Assembly: GCA_030427485.1 (NCBI GenBank)
Contig: JAUICG010000017.1
Location: 54,460-118,459, forward strand
From: Gammaproteobacteria bacterium
GTDB lineage: Bacteria; Pseudomonadota; Gammaproteobacteria; Pseudomonadales; Halieaceae
Reading direction: 5' to 3'
Length of the DNA: 64,000 nt
Position numbers and translations under genes: made by a program
In this document: piece by piece, positions 17,095-26,702 of the stretch
Numbering within the stretch: position 1 is the first letter of the stretch
Layout: every line of letters begins with the position of its first letter
The notes under the pieces: generated by a model
What the model was told of the DNA's origin: nothing
What the model saw: only the letters and a program-made list of their open reading frames with translations
Databases searched by the model: none

Positions 17095-18406
17095 GGTATT
17101 GAATTTTGGCGTTCCCAATCTGTGGTTGGCAGGCATCGCGCTGGGTGTTGTCGGTTGCCTTGCAGGGATAGGCTACACGTTGTCCAAGACGCAACTGGAC
17201 GCGGGTATGCTGACGGTGCTGATCGGAGCGCCGGCCGTGTTGGCGGCGGCCCTGTTGGCCTACCGTGGACAGCGGCGCCGTGTGGAGTATACAGAAAAGG
17301 GCGTCGCTGAAATCAGCAGCGCGTTGATCAAGATTGCCGAGGGCGACCTGACCGTGCGGGTGCCGGAGGACAACTCGGTCACTCGCGATATCGCCCGGGA
17401 AATCAACGCATCCACGCAGCGTCAGCGCGAGCTTATTCGCAATATAAAGACGCCGTTCAAGGTATCGACCGAGGGCATCACCAAGATCGGCGGGATTGCC
17501 GAAGGCCAGGTTGAAAAAGGCCGTGAACTGACCCGCTCCGTGGTCGAGTCGACCACTGCCGCTACCGAGATGGTGCGCACCAGTGAAGAGATCAAAAAGT
17601 CAACGGCGGAAGCGGCCAGGACTTCCGAGCGTAATCGGCAGCGAGTCGCACAGGGCTATGAGTTGACCAAAGACATGTCCAAGGCTTCGGCGGACGTGCG
17701 GGAATCGGTGCAGGAAACCTCCAAATCAGCCAAGCGACAGGGTGAACTTATCCAGTCGGTAACAGCTGCGGCGGAGTATATACAGGCGCTCAACACGAAA
17801 ATTTCAGTGGTTGCCATCAATACCCGTATCGAGGCGGAAAAGGCCGGAGAACACGGCCGACCTTTTCTCGGGATTGCCGAGGCCATAGGCGACCTGATGC
17901 GCGAAGCGGAGGAAGAGGGACGCAAGATCATTTCACAGGTGCGGATGTTGCAGAATCTGTCTGCCGACAATCTGTCCAGCATGGAAAACACCGTGGGTAC
18001 CGTGGTCACGATACTGGAATACATCGATCGCCTGGACAGTTCGCTGGAGGAGATCAACGCGGGCTCCTCCGCCATCACCAAGATTATCACCTCGGTCGAT
18101 GACGCGGCGGGCCAGTCGGCCAACACGGCGCGCCATATGAACAGTTCGATGGACGCCATACGCGAACGCAACCTGGATATCAGTGAGTTCAGTGAGTCCA
18201 CACTGGTAGGCGTAAGCAGCCTGACAGCCTCCATGCGTGAAGTGGCCGAGAGTCTCAGTCAGTTCCGCATCGAGGAGATCACCGAGGCCGAGCGTACGCT
18301 TGCGGCGATTGAAGATCTGAAAAAAGTACAGGGTGAAAGGAAAGTCTATCGCGAGGAAGAGATGACGGCCCTGGAGCACGGTAAAGTCGCGCGAGTCTCT
18401 GTGTGA
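17087..18406 (+). CDS. pilJ: PilJ-like chemoreceptor lacking the periplasmic sensor domain
   Basis: 439 residues. Two membrane helices at about 11-31 and 42-60 are separated by only about ten residues (SKTQLDAGM), so there is no periplasmic ligand domain; canonical PilJ is nearly 700 residues with a large one. A HAMP-like segment (LIKIAEGDLTVRVPEDN) follows, then a methyl-accepting signalling domain with the tip region AINTRIEAEKAGEHGRPF, where the usual MCP tip reads NAAIEAARAGE..GRGF. The ATG at 17087 overlaps pilI and has GGGGA upstream. Signals probably enter through the membrane or cytoplasmic partners. Confidence 0.75.
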   Translation: MNKVLNFGVPNLWLAGIALGVVGCLAGIGYTLSKTQLDAGMLTVLIGAPAVLAAALLAYRGQRRRVEYTEKGVAEISSALIKIAEGDLTVRVPEDNSVTRDIAREINASTQRQRELIRNIKTPFKVSTEGITKIGGIAEGQVEKGRELTRSVVESTTAATEMVRTSEEIKKSTAEAARTSERNRQRVAQGYELTKDMSKASADVRESVQETSKSAKRQGELIQSVTAAAEYIQALNTKISVVAINTRIEAEKAGEHGRPFLGIAEAIGDLMREAEEEGRKIISQVRMLQNLSADNLSSMENTVGTVVTILEYIDRLDSSLEEINAGSSAITKIITSVDDAAGQSANTARHMNSSMDAIRERNLDISEFSESTLVGVSSLTASMREVAESLSQFRIEEITEAERTLAAIEDLKKVQGERKVYREEEMTALEHGKVARVSV

Positions 18407-19257
18407 ATACAGCCCTCGCTACTCGCGTGCCCGAACTTCGCCGCGGCGAACTCGATCTGCTGATGCAAAGATTGCATACCCATGCTGGCATCCGGATTGA
18501 CAGCACGGAAAATGTCGTCGCCGCGACGATCCAGGAGCGAATGACCTGCCTGGGCCTGCGTGAAGTGGACGAGTACCTGTCGACTTTTGACGAGAGTATC
18601 AGTGCGCGCGCGGAATGGCTGGCGCTGCTGGACTTGCTGACGGTGAAAGAGACGCGATTCTTCCGCCAGCCCGATGCTTTCAAGTGCATGGCAACGTTCC
18701 TGGATGAACTGCTCACCGCTGGTCCTGCGCCAAGTGAACTCTCTTTCTGGAGCGCGGGCTGTTCGCATGGCCAGGAGTTGTACTCTATGGCGATGGTGGT
18801 TGAAAGTGCGGCTTCCCGGAGTAAACCCTGGCTGCAATGGCACGGTATCGGAACAGATATCAGTTTCAATGCGGTAAACCGGGCCCGGCAGGCGAGTTAT
18901 CCGGAGCGGGAGGCGCGGTTTATTCCCGGTGAATACCGAGAGCGTTTCGTGCGTACCGGGGACAACGGACGCTGCGAAATTGGTGCGGATATTACTGGCA
19001 GGACGCATTTTTTTCACAGTAACCTGATGCATGTCGACAGCGCGCCCTTTGCCGATTTCAGTATTATTTTTTGTCAGAACACGCTGATTTATTTTGCGCG
19101 GGAACGGCAGCGCTGGATCATTGATCAGTTGGTAAAACGACTCCGGGTTGGCGGCATGCTGATTCTCGGTGCCGGTGAAGATGTGTCCTGGTTGGCCAAA
19201 AACGTGCGTCGGTATCAGTGGCCGGGCGTATGCGCTTACGTGAAAACTGGAGGTTGA
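18403..19257 (+). CDS. pilK: CheR-type methyltransferase PilK
   Basis: 284 residues. An N-terminal helical domain precedes a SAM-binding Rossmann domain; FWSAGCSHGQELYSMAM (about residues 115-131) is the CheR motif I, and FCQNTLIYFARERQ is the characteristic second motif. It should methylate glutamates of the PilJ signalling domain. The GTG start overlaps the pilJ stop codon. No CheB-type methylesterase (chpB) is found in the locus. Confidence 0.8.
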   Translation: MNTALATRVPELRRGELDLLMQRLHTHAGIRIDSTENVVAATIQERMTCLGLREVDEYLSTFDESISARAEWLALLDLLTVKETRFFRQPDAFKCMATFLDELLTAGPAPSELSFWSAGCSHGQELYSMAMVVESAASRSKPWLQWHGIGTDISFNAVNRARQASYPEREARFIPGEYRERFVRTGDNGRCEIGADITGRTHFFHSNLMHVDSAPFADFSIIFCQNTLIYFARERQRWIIDQLVKRLRVGGMLILGAGEDVSWLAKNVRRYQWPGVCAYVKTGG

Positions 19258-19261
19258 GCGA

Positions 19262-21700
19262 GTGAAGATGAAACCGGACATCGTGTCCCTTAAATGGGTG
19301 ATCGGACTGATCAATGAACAGGCCGATGCTGCCGAGGCGGCGTTGGTAGAGTATGGCCAGGACCCCTCGCAGAAGCAGGCCCTGTTGCGCTGTATGTGGT
19401 CAGTGCACCAGATAACGTCGACGCTCAGGGCACTGGGTATGCGCAAGGCGGAGATGTTGACGCTGGAGATGGAGCGCAGCCTGAATTTTCTCTACAAGGA
19501 TAAGGTACTGGGGGAGCGGCGCAAACTCGCCATGGGTGGCCTGATGCAGGCGCTCAAAATAGTACCTGCCTACCTGGAGCACACTCAGGGTCAGCGGGTG
19601 GACACCGGTCGCGGGCTGGAGAAATTTGTTAACGACCTGAGGCGTTGGGTGGGGGAGCGCCCACGCCCGGCGGCATTCTTTTTCTATATGGAGATCGCCG
19701 CGGATGCCGGCATCACCAGCGACGGGGTTGTCGCCAGCGATGAAGAAATCAAGAGCCGTGCCAATGTAATGCTGGCGCTGTATCTCGAGATGGCGAAGCA
19801 GGCCTTGCGCAAGCGCAATGTTGCCGAAAGCATGAAAACCGTCGCGCGGATTGCCAGAAAAATGCAGGTGCTTTTCGCGGGCACCGAGCAGGAGCGCTTC
19901 TGGTTCACGATGATTGGATTGTGTGAGGGAATAGCCGGTGGCTTGATCGCACCGGATGAATGTATAGCGCAAATCTTCAAGGCGGGCGCTTTTTCCATCA
20001 AGTTCGCACGGGAAAACGGCAGTGCGGTTGATACATCCATAGACTATGAAAGCTACCTGCAACAGATGCTCTACTATATCGCCTCCTGCCGCTCCAGGCC
20101 TGTGCATATCGCGTCAATTCGGGAGGCTTTCGGAATCAGTGATCGAACCATAAACGACGCCAGCCAGGGTCTGGTGCACAGTGACGCCATCATCATTACG
20201 CTGAAAGGGGCATTGCGGCATCTGGACAGCGCTGTGGAGTACCTTTCCACTCACGACCTGGTGGCGGTTGCAAGGCAGAATCCGGAAGAACAGGATGCCA
20301 GTGTGCTCAGCGCGATTGAAGCGGCAGAGCAGCGCCTGGTAGCCGCCGGACAACTGCACCACGCGGATTCCCTGAGGAGGGTCCTGCAGCAGCTCAGGCC
20401 GTTCTTCAATGGCCGGGGCGTGGATGAACTGCAGCGCGTGGGCGACACCGTGCGCTCGATTACGCTGGGCATTACCGATGTCAAATCGGATATCGAACAC
20501 AAACTGCAGCACGGCCTGAGCAGCTCCTACACCGGAAAAGACTTCGAACTGCGTGAGAGTATAGCGACAGCAACCTTCAGGCAGATGGGTCTGGTAGAGA
20601 ACTACCTGCATCAGGTACTGCGGCGCAAGGCGCTGAAGAGCGCTCTGGACAAAAAACCACTCGATCGGGAGAGCGTGCTGCGTTTGACGACCGCTCTGCA
20701 GCGCCACCTGAATAAAATCGATATCGGACACGAGGAATTGCGCCAGGCAATTCGCGATGCGGACAACGGCGATCCCGATCTCGATCTGCTCTATGGTCTG
20801 GCGCTGGAATTTCTTGCCCGCCTGGAGTCCATTCCCGACCGCAAGGCGATCGGCGACTCCCTGCAACTGCTCGATGAGATTGCCGGTGCGCTGCAGTTCG
20901 CCGGTTTGGCGCGAGAGGGCGCTGTTATCGCGAAGTGTCACAAGTGGCTGTCGGCGGCCAGCGATGCCGGCAGCGTGCATGAAGACGATGCGTTCCGCTG
21001 CTTCGCCGATGCCTTTGCCCAGGTAGAGATGCACTTGCAGCGCTCCATACTCGATCCGCTGGATGATACTTCCCATATCCTGGCGCTCGCAGAGCAGCGC
21101 GCGGCGGAACTGGAAAGACGCATTTCCAGTCTGTCACCCGGACGTAAGATTGCGGAGATGGCGACTTCCGGGAGCGCATTCGGCATACGTGAGGACATGC
21201 TGGTACAGGACGTGGAAATACCCGAGGAGTTCCGCGATGTATTCATCGAAGAGTCCGAGGAGATGGTCGCTGAACTGGCCAGCCTGACGACGGACTGGCT
21301 GCAGGACCCGCAGAACAGGGAGGTATTGCGGGACATCCGTCGCCACTTCCATACGTTCAAGGGCAATGGTCGTGCGGTCGGCGCCAATATCCTGGGAGAA
21401 CTGGGCTGGGCTGCCCAGGACATGCTGGATCGCTCACTCGATGGCGAACTGGTGCCGGGACCCAATGTGCAGTCACTGGTGCATGAAGTCGTGGATGCGC
21501 TGCCCGACCTGGTTCGGTCCTATATCAGCGATACCGGGCCGGATGTTGGTCGTATACGCCAGTTGACCAACGCCTGCTTCTCGCTTGCCGCGACTGCCGA
21601 TGCAGCCGGCGGGGGCGGGCAAACCGAGTTCCCCGGCGCAGTGGGCGCAACGGGTGGGCCGGCGGACAATGTCGCAGCTGCAAACAATCTGACGCACTAA
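19262..21700 (+). CDS. ChpA N-terminal half as a separate protein (FimL-like + Hpt)
   Basis: 812 residues. The N-terminus corresponds to the start of ChpA and to FimL: a degenerate Hpt-like helix with SVHQITSTLRALG (His49). The middle is helical with no catalytic motif. Near residue 697 there is an Hpt site, HFHTFKGNGRAVGA, in which the usual HTLKG reads HTFKG. It ends in a Gly/Ala-rich tail. There is no kinase domain. In Pseudomonas all of this is the front part of one very long ChpA; here it stops with a clean TAA and the kinase half follows 40 bases later. Confidence 0.7.
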   Translation: MKMKPDIVSLKWVIGLINEQADAAEAALVEYGQDPSQKQALLRCMWSVHQITSTLRALGMRKAEMLTLEMERSLNFLYKDKVLGERRKLAMGGLMQALKIVPAYLEHTQGQRVDTGRGLEKFVNDLRRWVGERPRPAAFFFYMEIAADAGITSDGVVASDEEIKSRANVMLALYLEMAKQALRKRNVAESMKTVARIARKMQVLFAGTEQERFWFTMIGLCEGIAGGLIAPDECIAQIFKAGAFSIKFARENGSAVDTSIDYESYLQQMLYYIASCRSRPVHIASIREAFGISDRTINDASQGLVHSDAIIITLKGALRHLDSAVEYLSTHDLVAVARQNPEEQDASVLSAIEAAEQRLVAAGQLHHADSLRRVLQQLRPFFNGRGVDELQRVGDTVRSITLGITDVKSDIEHKLQHGLSSSYTGKDFELRESIATATFRQMGLVENYLHQVLRRKALKSALDKKPLDRESVLRLTTALQRHLNKIDIGHEELRQAIRDADNGDPDLDLLYGLALEFLARLESIPDRKAIGDSLQLLDEIAGALQFAGLAREGAVIAKCHKWLSAASDAGSVHEDDAFRCFADAFAQVEMHLQRSILDPLDDTSHILALAEQRAAELERRISSLSPGRKIAEMATSGSAFGIREDMLVQDVEIPEEFRDVFIEESEEMVAELASLTTDWLQDPQNREVLRDIRRHFHTFKGNGRAVGANILGELGWAAQDMLDRSLDGELVPGPNVQSLVHEVVDALPDLVRSYISDTGPDVGRIRQLTNACFSLAATADAAGGGGQTEFPGAVGATGGPADNVAAANNLTH

Positions 21701-21740
21701 TCCGGCAGGGCTGCATGTCAACCGGATGGGGAGAATAACT

Positions 21741-24700
21741 GTGCAAACTGATAAAAACCTGGGCGAAGCGAGCCTCAATCTCGGCGCCGAAGCGGAAGAA
21801 AGCGATCAGGAAAAAAGCCTTCGATGGTTGCTGGATATGGACCTCTCCGAGCCCGAGGAGAAGCTGTTTACCGTTGCCGACGACGAGTACCTGGATACGG
21901 GGTTGTCGGCCCATGAAGCCGAAGTCGCCGGGCGGCCGCTGGTTCGGGGCAATGCCAATCGCGATGACCTGAGTACTTATGTGGAGGAGGAGATCGTCGT
22001 TTCCTCTGCCGGGGCTGGACCGGATATCTACAGCCGCAATGAGTCGGGGCCAGTGTCGGAATCTCCCCGCATAGCGCGCGATGCGTTCATGGCGGTGGAT
22101 TTTTCCGGGCGGCGCAGCGGTGTAGATACCGGGTTTACCACTGATGTGGAAGAGGGAGCTGATATTCTCGGTCTGGCCGGCGAGGATGATATCGGCGAGA
22201 AGTTCGTAGCGATCAAGCGCGTCAAACCGGCGACACAGCCGAGTGTGGTGCGATCCGAGTTAAAAACGGCTGCACCCCCCGCCAATGTCGTGCCGAGAGA
22301 GGTTGGCGACGCTACTCCCGAGCAGGCGCAACCGTACGATCTGCAGAGTACGGAAAATCCGACGAGCGCATCCGATTATCCGAGTGTGAGCGAGTATGTC
22401 GCAACGCTGCCGCCGGCCATGGATGATGACGCGTTTGACAGTTACCTGCTCGCGGGAAATCATCTGCCTGAGGGAGACGCTGCTCCGGAAGACCTGGTTC
22501 TTCAGTGTGATGGCGATGTCGGGTCGCAGGATTCCATGGACGATGTTGGGATTGACTTTCACGAAGATTTCCATGCACTGGGTGAGTTTGAGCCGGCATT
22601 GCCGGTGGAAGCCGTGGAGCAGGCTCAGCCGGAGTCATTGCTGACTGCGGTGGAGCCGGTCACATTCGAGGCTGCGCAAAACTCCGGGGGCGCGTTCGAC
22701 GAAGGTTTTGGCGAGGACATTTTTGGAGAGGGGTTTGCCGAGGACTTCTCTGCGTTATTGCCAGGGAATGACAGTCTGGACGCCGCTGATATCGATGCGA
22801 CGTTTGCCAGCGTATCCCGGTTCCAGGACAGCCGCGACGAGATTTGCGGCGTGGGTGTCGATGCGTTTGAGTCCGCTGAAGTCACGGCTGAGAGTGCGGA
22901 GCTGGTGCAGGACGTGGTGGAAGAGGATGCGGTTGTCGCCACGCACGTATTGCCTGAAGCCGTTGCGGATATCGAGGCCGCGGTGCGCCCGGCTGCGGGA
23001 GAGGACAGGGACCTGGCCGCTTTCGATGGCACCTGCCTCGACAGTTTCGTGCCCGATTACATTACGTTCAGTCACTCCACCCAGAGCAATGCGGAGATCT
23101 TCACGGATTTCCTCGACGCCTTTATCGAGGAGGGTACCGCCGAGGTAGAGAGACTCGAAAACGAGATGGGTGAGTGGGAGAGGAATATTGCGAGTGAAAG
23201 CCTGTTCGCCAGTGTCTCGCGCACGCTGCACACCCTGAAGGGTATTGCCAAAGGCGTGGGCCTGCAGCGTCTCGGCACGCTGGTGCACAACTTTGAAACG
23301 CTGCTGGAGAAAATGCCGCGCCCGGTCGACGGTGAAACGCAGACCTATTTCCGTATTGTCAACGCCTGGCTGGATGCCATAGTCCGCGGCGTTGAGTTTG
23401 TCGTGGAGCAACGGGCTGATGTCGCCAGTGAATTCCCTGTGCCGCTGGCCAAGGCCGTGCAGCCTGCTCAGGACTCCGGGGCCGAGCCGGCGACGGGAGA
23501 GCGCGAGCGGGTCGAAACAAAACCCGTTAGCGCGGAGATCAGGTCAACCGCGTTCTCGGCGCTGGAGAAAAAGCGCGACCAGCAGCTGGCGGATGAAGGT
23601 GCCAAGGTGTTGGCGGCCCAGCAGTCGGTCCGTATAACGTCCGAGAAGCTGGATCACCTGTTGAACCTTACCAGCCAGGCGCAGCAGCTCGGTGTTCGCG
23701 CATCACAGAACACCACGCGCAGCAAGCGCTCATCGGCAGAGCTGCAGGCGCGCTTGTCGTCTGTGCGAACGCATATCCGTAAGATTGCCGATCGCGCCTT
23801 GCTGGATGTCAATGCCCGCCCCGGCAGTTCCAACCCGGACATGGATGCCCTCGAGATGGATCAGTACTCGGAGTTGCAGGAGGCCGCCAGTATTCTGCGA
23901 GAAGGCGTCGAGGATCTCGCCGACCTGGTCGATGTGGTGAGCCGCCAGAATATGCAGATCGAGACGCTGTTGAAGCAGCAGTCCTCGGTAATCTCAAGTA
24001 TCTCCTCTTCCATACAGGGCGCCAGGGTGGTGCCTGTATCACGGCTCATGCCGGGCCTGCGGCGGATCGTACGCACGGTGAGTACCGATCTTGGCAAAAT
24101 AGTATCCTTTAAATCGTTGAATGAAACCGGGGCGCTGGACAGGGATCACTACGCTCGCCTGCAGGTGATACTGGAGCACATGGTGCGCAACGCACTCGAT
24201 CACGGAATCGAGTCTCCCGATGAGCGAATGGCGATGGGCAAGCCGACCAGTGGGCGAATCACCATCGATGTGCGTAAATCCGGGGGCGACTATGTGGTGC
24301 GCCTGGCTGATGATGGCAGGGGGATAGACCCTGACGCAATCCGGGAGTCCGCTTACGAGAAAGGCCTGGATATCGACGTCGATGCGCTCAGCGATGACGA
24401 GGCGATACGCCTGATCTTCCACAAGGGTTTTTCCACAGCCAACACGCTGAGCGAAATCTCTGGCCGTGGCGTGGGCATGGACATTGTCCTGACCGAACTG
24501 CAACAGATTGGTGGCGATGTGCACATCCAGTCGGCGGTCGGCCTGGGGACGGCCTTCGAAATTCGTATTCCCAGTAATGTTTCGGTCAACGGCGCGTTGC
24601 TGGTCCGTTCCGCCGGAGAATCCTATGCGATACCGCTGAATGGCCTGGTCTCCGTAGAGCAAGTCCCGATCGATGAATTCTTCGCCGCCATCGAGGAGCG

Positions 24701-25430
24701 CAGCCCGCTGTCTATTGCGGATATGCAGTGTGAAGCGACCTACCTTGCAACCCTGTGCCAGGGCGTGGGCCTGCCGGATCGCAGTGTCTGGGGCCATTCA
24801 GTTCCGGTGATAGTCGCGGGGACAGAGGAGCGCTACATGGCCATAGCCATTGACAGTCTGGAAGAAGCGCTGGAACTCGTGGTTCGGTCACTGGGGTCGC
24901 AGTTCTCGACTGTACCCGGCGTCGCCGGTGCGGCGACCACGGCAGAGGGTGAGGCAATTATTGCGCTGGACCTCAACCTGCTGGTCACCACCGTGGGTGC
25001 GGACGGTATCGCACCGGTGGCCGTGAAACCGGCCCAACCCACGACGCTGCTGGCACTGGTGGTCGATGATTCCAGGACGCAGCGCATGGTCGCCACCAGC
25101 CAGTTGGATACTGTCGGAGTCGAGACCGTGACGGCGGAAAACGGACTGGTGGCGATAGACCTGCTCAACGCAACCCACCGCCTGCCGGATGTGGTGTTAC
25201 TGGACGTGGAGATGCCGGTGAAAGACGGTATCCAGACGCTGCGCGAAATCCGCAAGTCGCAGCGCTACGGCCACCTGCCCGTCATTATGGTCACCTCCCG
25301 GACCGGCGCCAAGCATCGTGCACTGGCCGGTGAGGCGGGCTGCAACGGTTATATGGGCAAGCCCTTCAACTTTCCGGAACTGATTCGCCGGATAAACGAG
25401 TTGACCGGGCATGACTTACATCTTTCCTAG
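21741..25430 (+). CDS. chpA: ChpA kinase half: CheA-type histidine kinase with receiver domain
   Basis: About 1229 residues. Residues 1-440 are acidic and low in complexity. An Hpt domain with RTLHTLKGIAKGVG lies near residue 500. After a dimerisation region come the HATPase (HMVRNALDHGIE near 815, then LADDGRGIDP and GRGVGMDIV), a CheW-like domain (about 950-1090) and a C-terminal receiver (VVDDSRT; phospho-acceptor Asp in VVLLDVEMPVKDG near 1155; Lys in YMGKPF). The GTG at 21741 is chosen because GGGGAGAA lies 7 bases upstream; an ATG at 21726 has no such site. It should phosphorylate PilG and its own receiver. Confidence 0.8.
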   Translation: MQTDKNLGEASLNLGAEAEESDQEKSLRWLLDMDLSEPEEKLFTVADDEYLDTGLSAHEAEVAGRPLVRGNANRDDLSTYVEEEIVVSSAGAGPDIYSRNESGPVSESPRIARDAFMAVDFSGRRSGVDTGFTTDVEEGADILGLAGEDDIGEKFVAIKRVKPATQPSVVRSELKTAAPPANVVPREVGDATPEQAQPYDLQSTENPTSASDYPSVSEYVATLPPAMDDDAFDSYLLAGNHLPEGDAAPEDLVLQCDGDVGSQDSMDDVGIDFHEDFHALGEFEPALPVEAVEQAQPESLLTAVEPVTFEAAQNSGGAFDEGFGEDIFGEGFAEDFSALLPGNDSLDAADIDATFASVSRFQDSRDEICGVGVDAFESAEVTAESAELVQDVVEEDAVVATHVLPEAVADIEAAVRPAAGEDRDLAAFDGTCLDSFVPDYITFSHSTQSNAEIFTDFLDAFIEEGTAEVERLENEMGEWERNIASESLFASVSRTLHTLKGIAKGVGLQRLGTLVHNFETLLEKMPRPVDGETQTYFRIVNAWLDAIVRGVEFVVEQRADVASEFPVPLAKAVQPAQDSGAEPATGERERVETKPVSAEIRSTAFSALEKKRDQQLADEGAKVLAAQQSVRITSEKLDHLLNLTSQAQQLGVRASQNTTRSKRSSAELQARLSSVRTHIRKIADRALLDVNARPGSSNPDMDALEMDQYSELQEAASILREGVEDLADLVDVVSRQNMQIETLLKQQSSVISSISSSIQGARVVPVSRLMPGLRRIVRTVSTDLGKIVSFKSLNETGALDRDHYARLQVILEHMVRNALDHGIESPDERMAMGKPTSGRITIDVRKSGGDYVVRLADDGRGIDPDAIRESAYEKGLDIDVDALSDDEAIRLIFHKGFSTANTLSEISGRGVGMDIVLTELQQIGGDVHIQSAVGLGTAFEIRIPSNVSVNGALLVRSAGESYAIPLNGLVSVEQVPIDEFFAAIEERSPLSIADMQCEATYLATLCQGVGLPDRSVWGHSVPVIVAGTEERYMAIAIDSLEEALELVVRSLGSQFSTVPGVAGAATTAEGEAIIALDLNLLVTTVGADGIAPVAVKPAQPTTLLALVVDDSRTQRMVATSQLDTVGVETVTAENGLVAIDLLNATHRLPDVVLLDVEMPVKDGIQTLREIRKSQRYGHLPVIMVTSRTGAKHRALAGEAGCNGYMGKPFNFPELIRRINELTGHDLHLS

Positions 25431-25439
25431 GGGGTAGCG

Positions 25440-25886
25440 ATGCAGGACAACGCGAAACTGTGGTGTGTGCTCATTCCATGCTCCAGTACTGAAACCTGGG
25501 CAGTACCACAAAACTGTCTTGCGGAGATTGTCACCCTGCAAACGGATGCGGTGCTGCCGCCGGATCAGATGAACTGGCGGGAGCACACTGTACCGCTGCT
25601 GGATCTTGGCCGCGAAGACGATTCGCAGTGGCAGCAGCCGAGCCGGGATGCGGGCCTGGTCGCGGTGTTTCTGGGGCTCAAGGGTGAAGGCTGCGAGTAC
25701 TGGGGAGTGGCTATTCGCGGCCAGGGTTTGAAGGTTGTTGCGCTGCAACCCGAGGAAGTCGAGGAGGTGGCGGAGGGCGTTCGGGACTACGCCTCGGCAG
25801 CTTTCATGTTCAATGGTGTGCTGTGCCAGGTGCCGGATCTGGACAGCTTTCAGAAGAAGGTTGCTGTCAGGCAGATGGTCGCCTGA
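25440..25886 (+). CDS. chpC: ChpC-like CheW adaptor
   Basis: 148 residues with one CheW-like fold (WAVPQNCLAEIVTLQ, then WREHTVPLLDL, GVAIRGQGLKVVAL and a final MFNGVLCQVPDL). ChpC is the second adaptor of the Pil-Chp system and may connect other inputs to ChpA. It starts 9 bases after the chpA stop. chpB, which normally lies between chpA and chpC, is absent. Assignment rests on fold and position. Confidence 0.7.
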   Translation: MQDNAKLWCVLIPCSSTETWAVPQNCLAEIVTLQTDAVLPPDQMNWREHTVPLLDLGREDDSQWQQPSRDAGLVAVFLGLKGEGCEYWGVAIRGQGLKVVALQPEEVEEVAEGVRDYASAAFMFNGVLCQVPDLDSFQKKVAVRQMVA

Positions 25887-25894
25887 GCCAAACT

Positions 25895-26296
25895 ATGGAG
25901 AACGAAGCGTTGCATTTGGATGAGATAGTGAATTGGATCGACTCGGCTTTCGGAGAGGAGTTACCTGCTGCGGCAGGCGAGGATGTGGAGGCTATGACCA
26001 GAATTGTGGGAACCGCGGGCTTCCAGCGCTATTTCAAGGATCAGGTGAATCGCCAGATCATTCGTGATTATCTGACCAACGCGGTAGTGCTGGGCGAGAT
26101 TACGGAAGGTGGCCTTGCGGCATTTGCCTCCCAGATGGTTTCCGAGGAGAGTCGCGCCGCCCTGGCGTTGTTCATGTTGATGAGTTCAGTCGAAGAAGCG
26201 GGCGATCTGCCGGTGGCGAGCGGTGACCTCGAAGTGCTTAAACCGCTGGCGCCGGTAGCGAAACCCCGTCCTCATATCAAATTGGTGACCAGCTGA
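25895..26296 (+). CDS. Hypothetical protein at the end of the Pil-Chp operon
   Basis: 133 residues, largely helical, acidic in the first half and with a Pro/Lys tail. I recognise no domain. The ATG at 25895 lies 8 bases after chpC; a TTG at 25910 with GGAG nine bases upstream is an alternative start. Tight spacing suggests cotranscription and a role linked to the chemosensory complex, but nothing in the sequence proves it. Confidence 0.5.
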   Translation: MENEALHLDEIVNWIDSAFGEELPAAAGEDVEAMTRIVGTAGFQRYFKDQVNRQIIRDYLTNAVVLGEITEGGLAAFASQMVSEESRAALALFMLMSSVEEAGDLPVASGDLEVLKPLAPVAKPRPHIKLVTS

Positions 26297-26702
26297 GTCA
26301 TCGGGCTCGGGAGGTCAAATTTCCCTGTCGCAATTTTGATTGGACATGAAATCCGGCGCACGACGCCAGCTGGAGGGCAAGATAGTCGGCCGCTGGAACC
26401 ATCCGGATTGGGCTTCAGTCACTCCAGTATTTTGCACTTCAATCTATAAAAAAATGGCATTAATACAAAAATGATCTAGAAAATTAAAATAATAAATAAA
26501 AAAATGGCATAAAAACTACCTGTAATTGCAATTCGATAAAAAAATGGCTGAAGTTCTGTTGTGGCGGCCTCTCCCTGGATTTATAACTTTGTTGTCACCG
26601 CGAATTCCGCGGTGGCCCGGTGGGACTGCGCCGTGCTGACGCAGGTTGACCCCGCCGGTGGGCACAAACATAAGCAGAATTGTGATCAGTGGGGTATGCG
26701 CG
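26297..26702. other. AT-rich intergenic island
   Basis: A 406-base gap after the Pil-Chp operon. Bases 26440-26560 are strikingly A/T-rich compared with the surrounding DNA and hold three direct repeats (listed separately). No gene with a usable start is apparent. The region probably carries the promoter of the small gene at 26703. Confidence 0.5.
26446..26548 (+). repeat. Three direct repeats ATAAAAAAATGGC
   Basis: The 13-base word occurs at 26446-26458, 26496-26508 and 26536-26548; the first two copies extend to 15 identical bases. The start-to-start distances are 50 and 40 bases, close to whole turns of DNA, so a protein could bind all three on one face. Confidence 0.75.
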
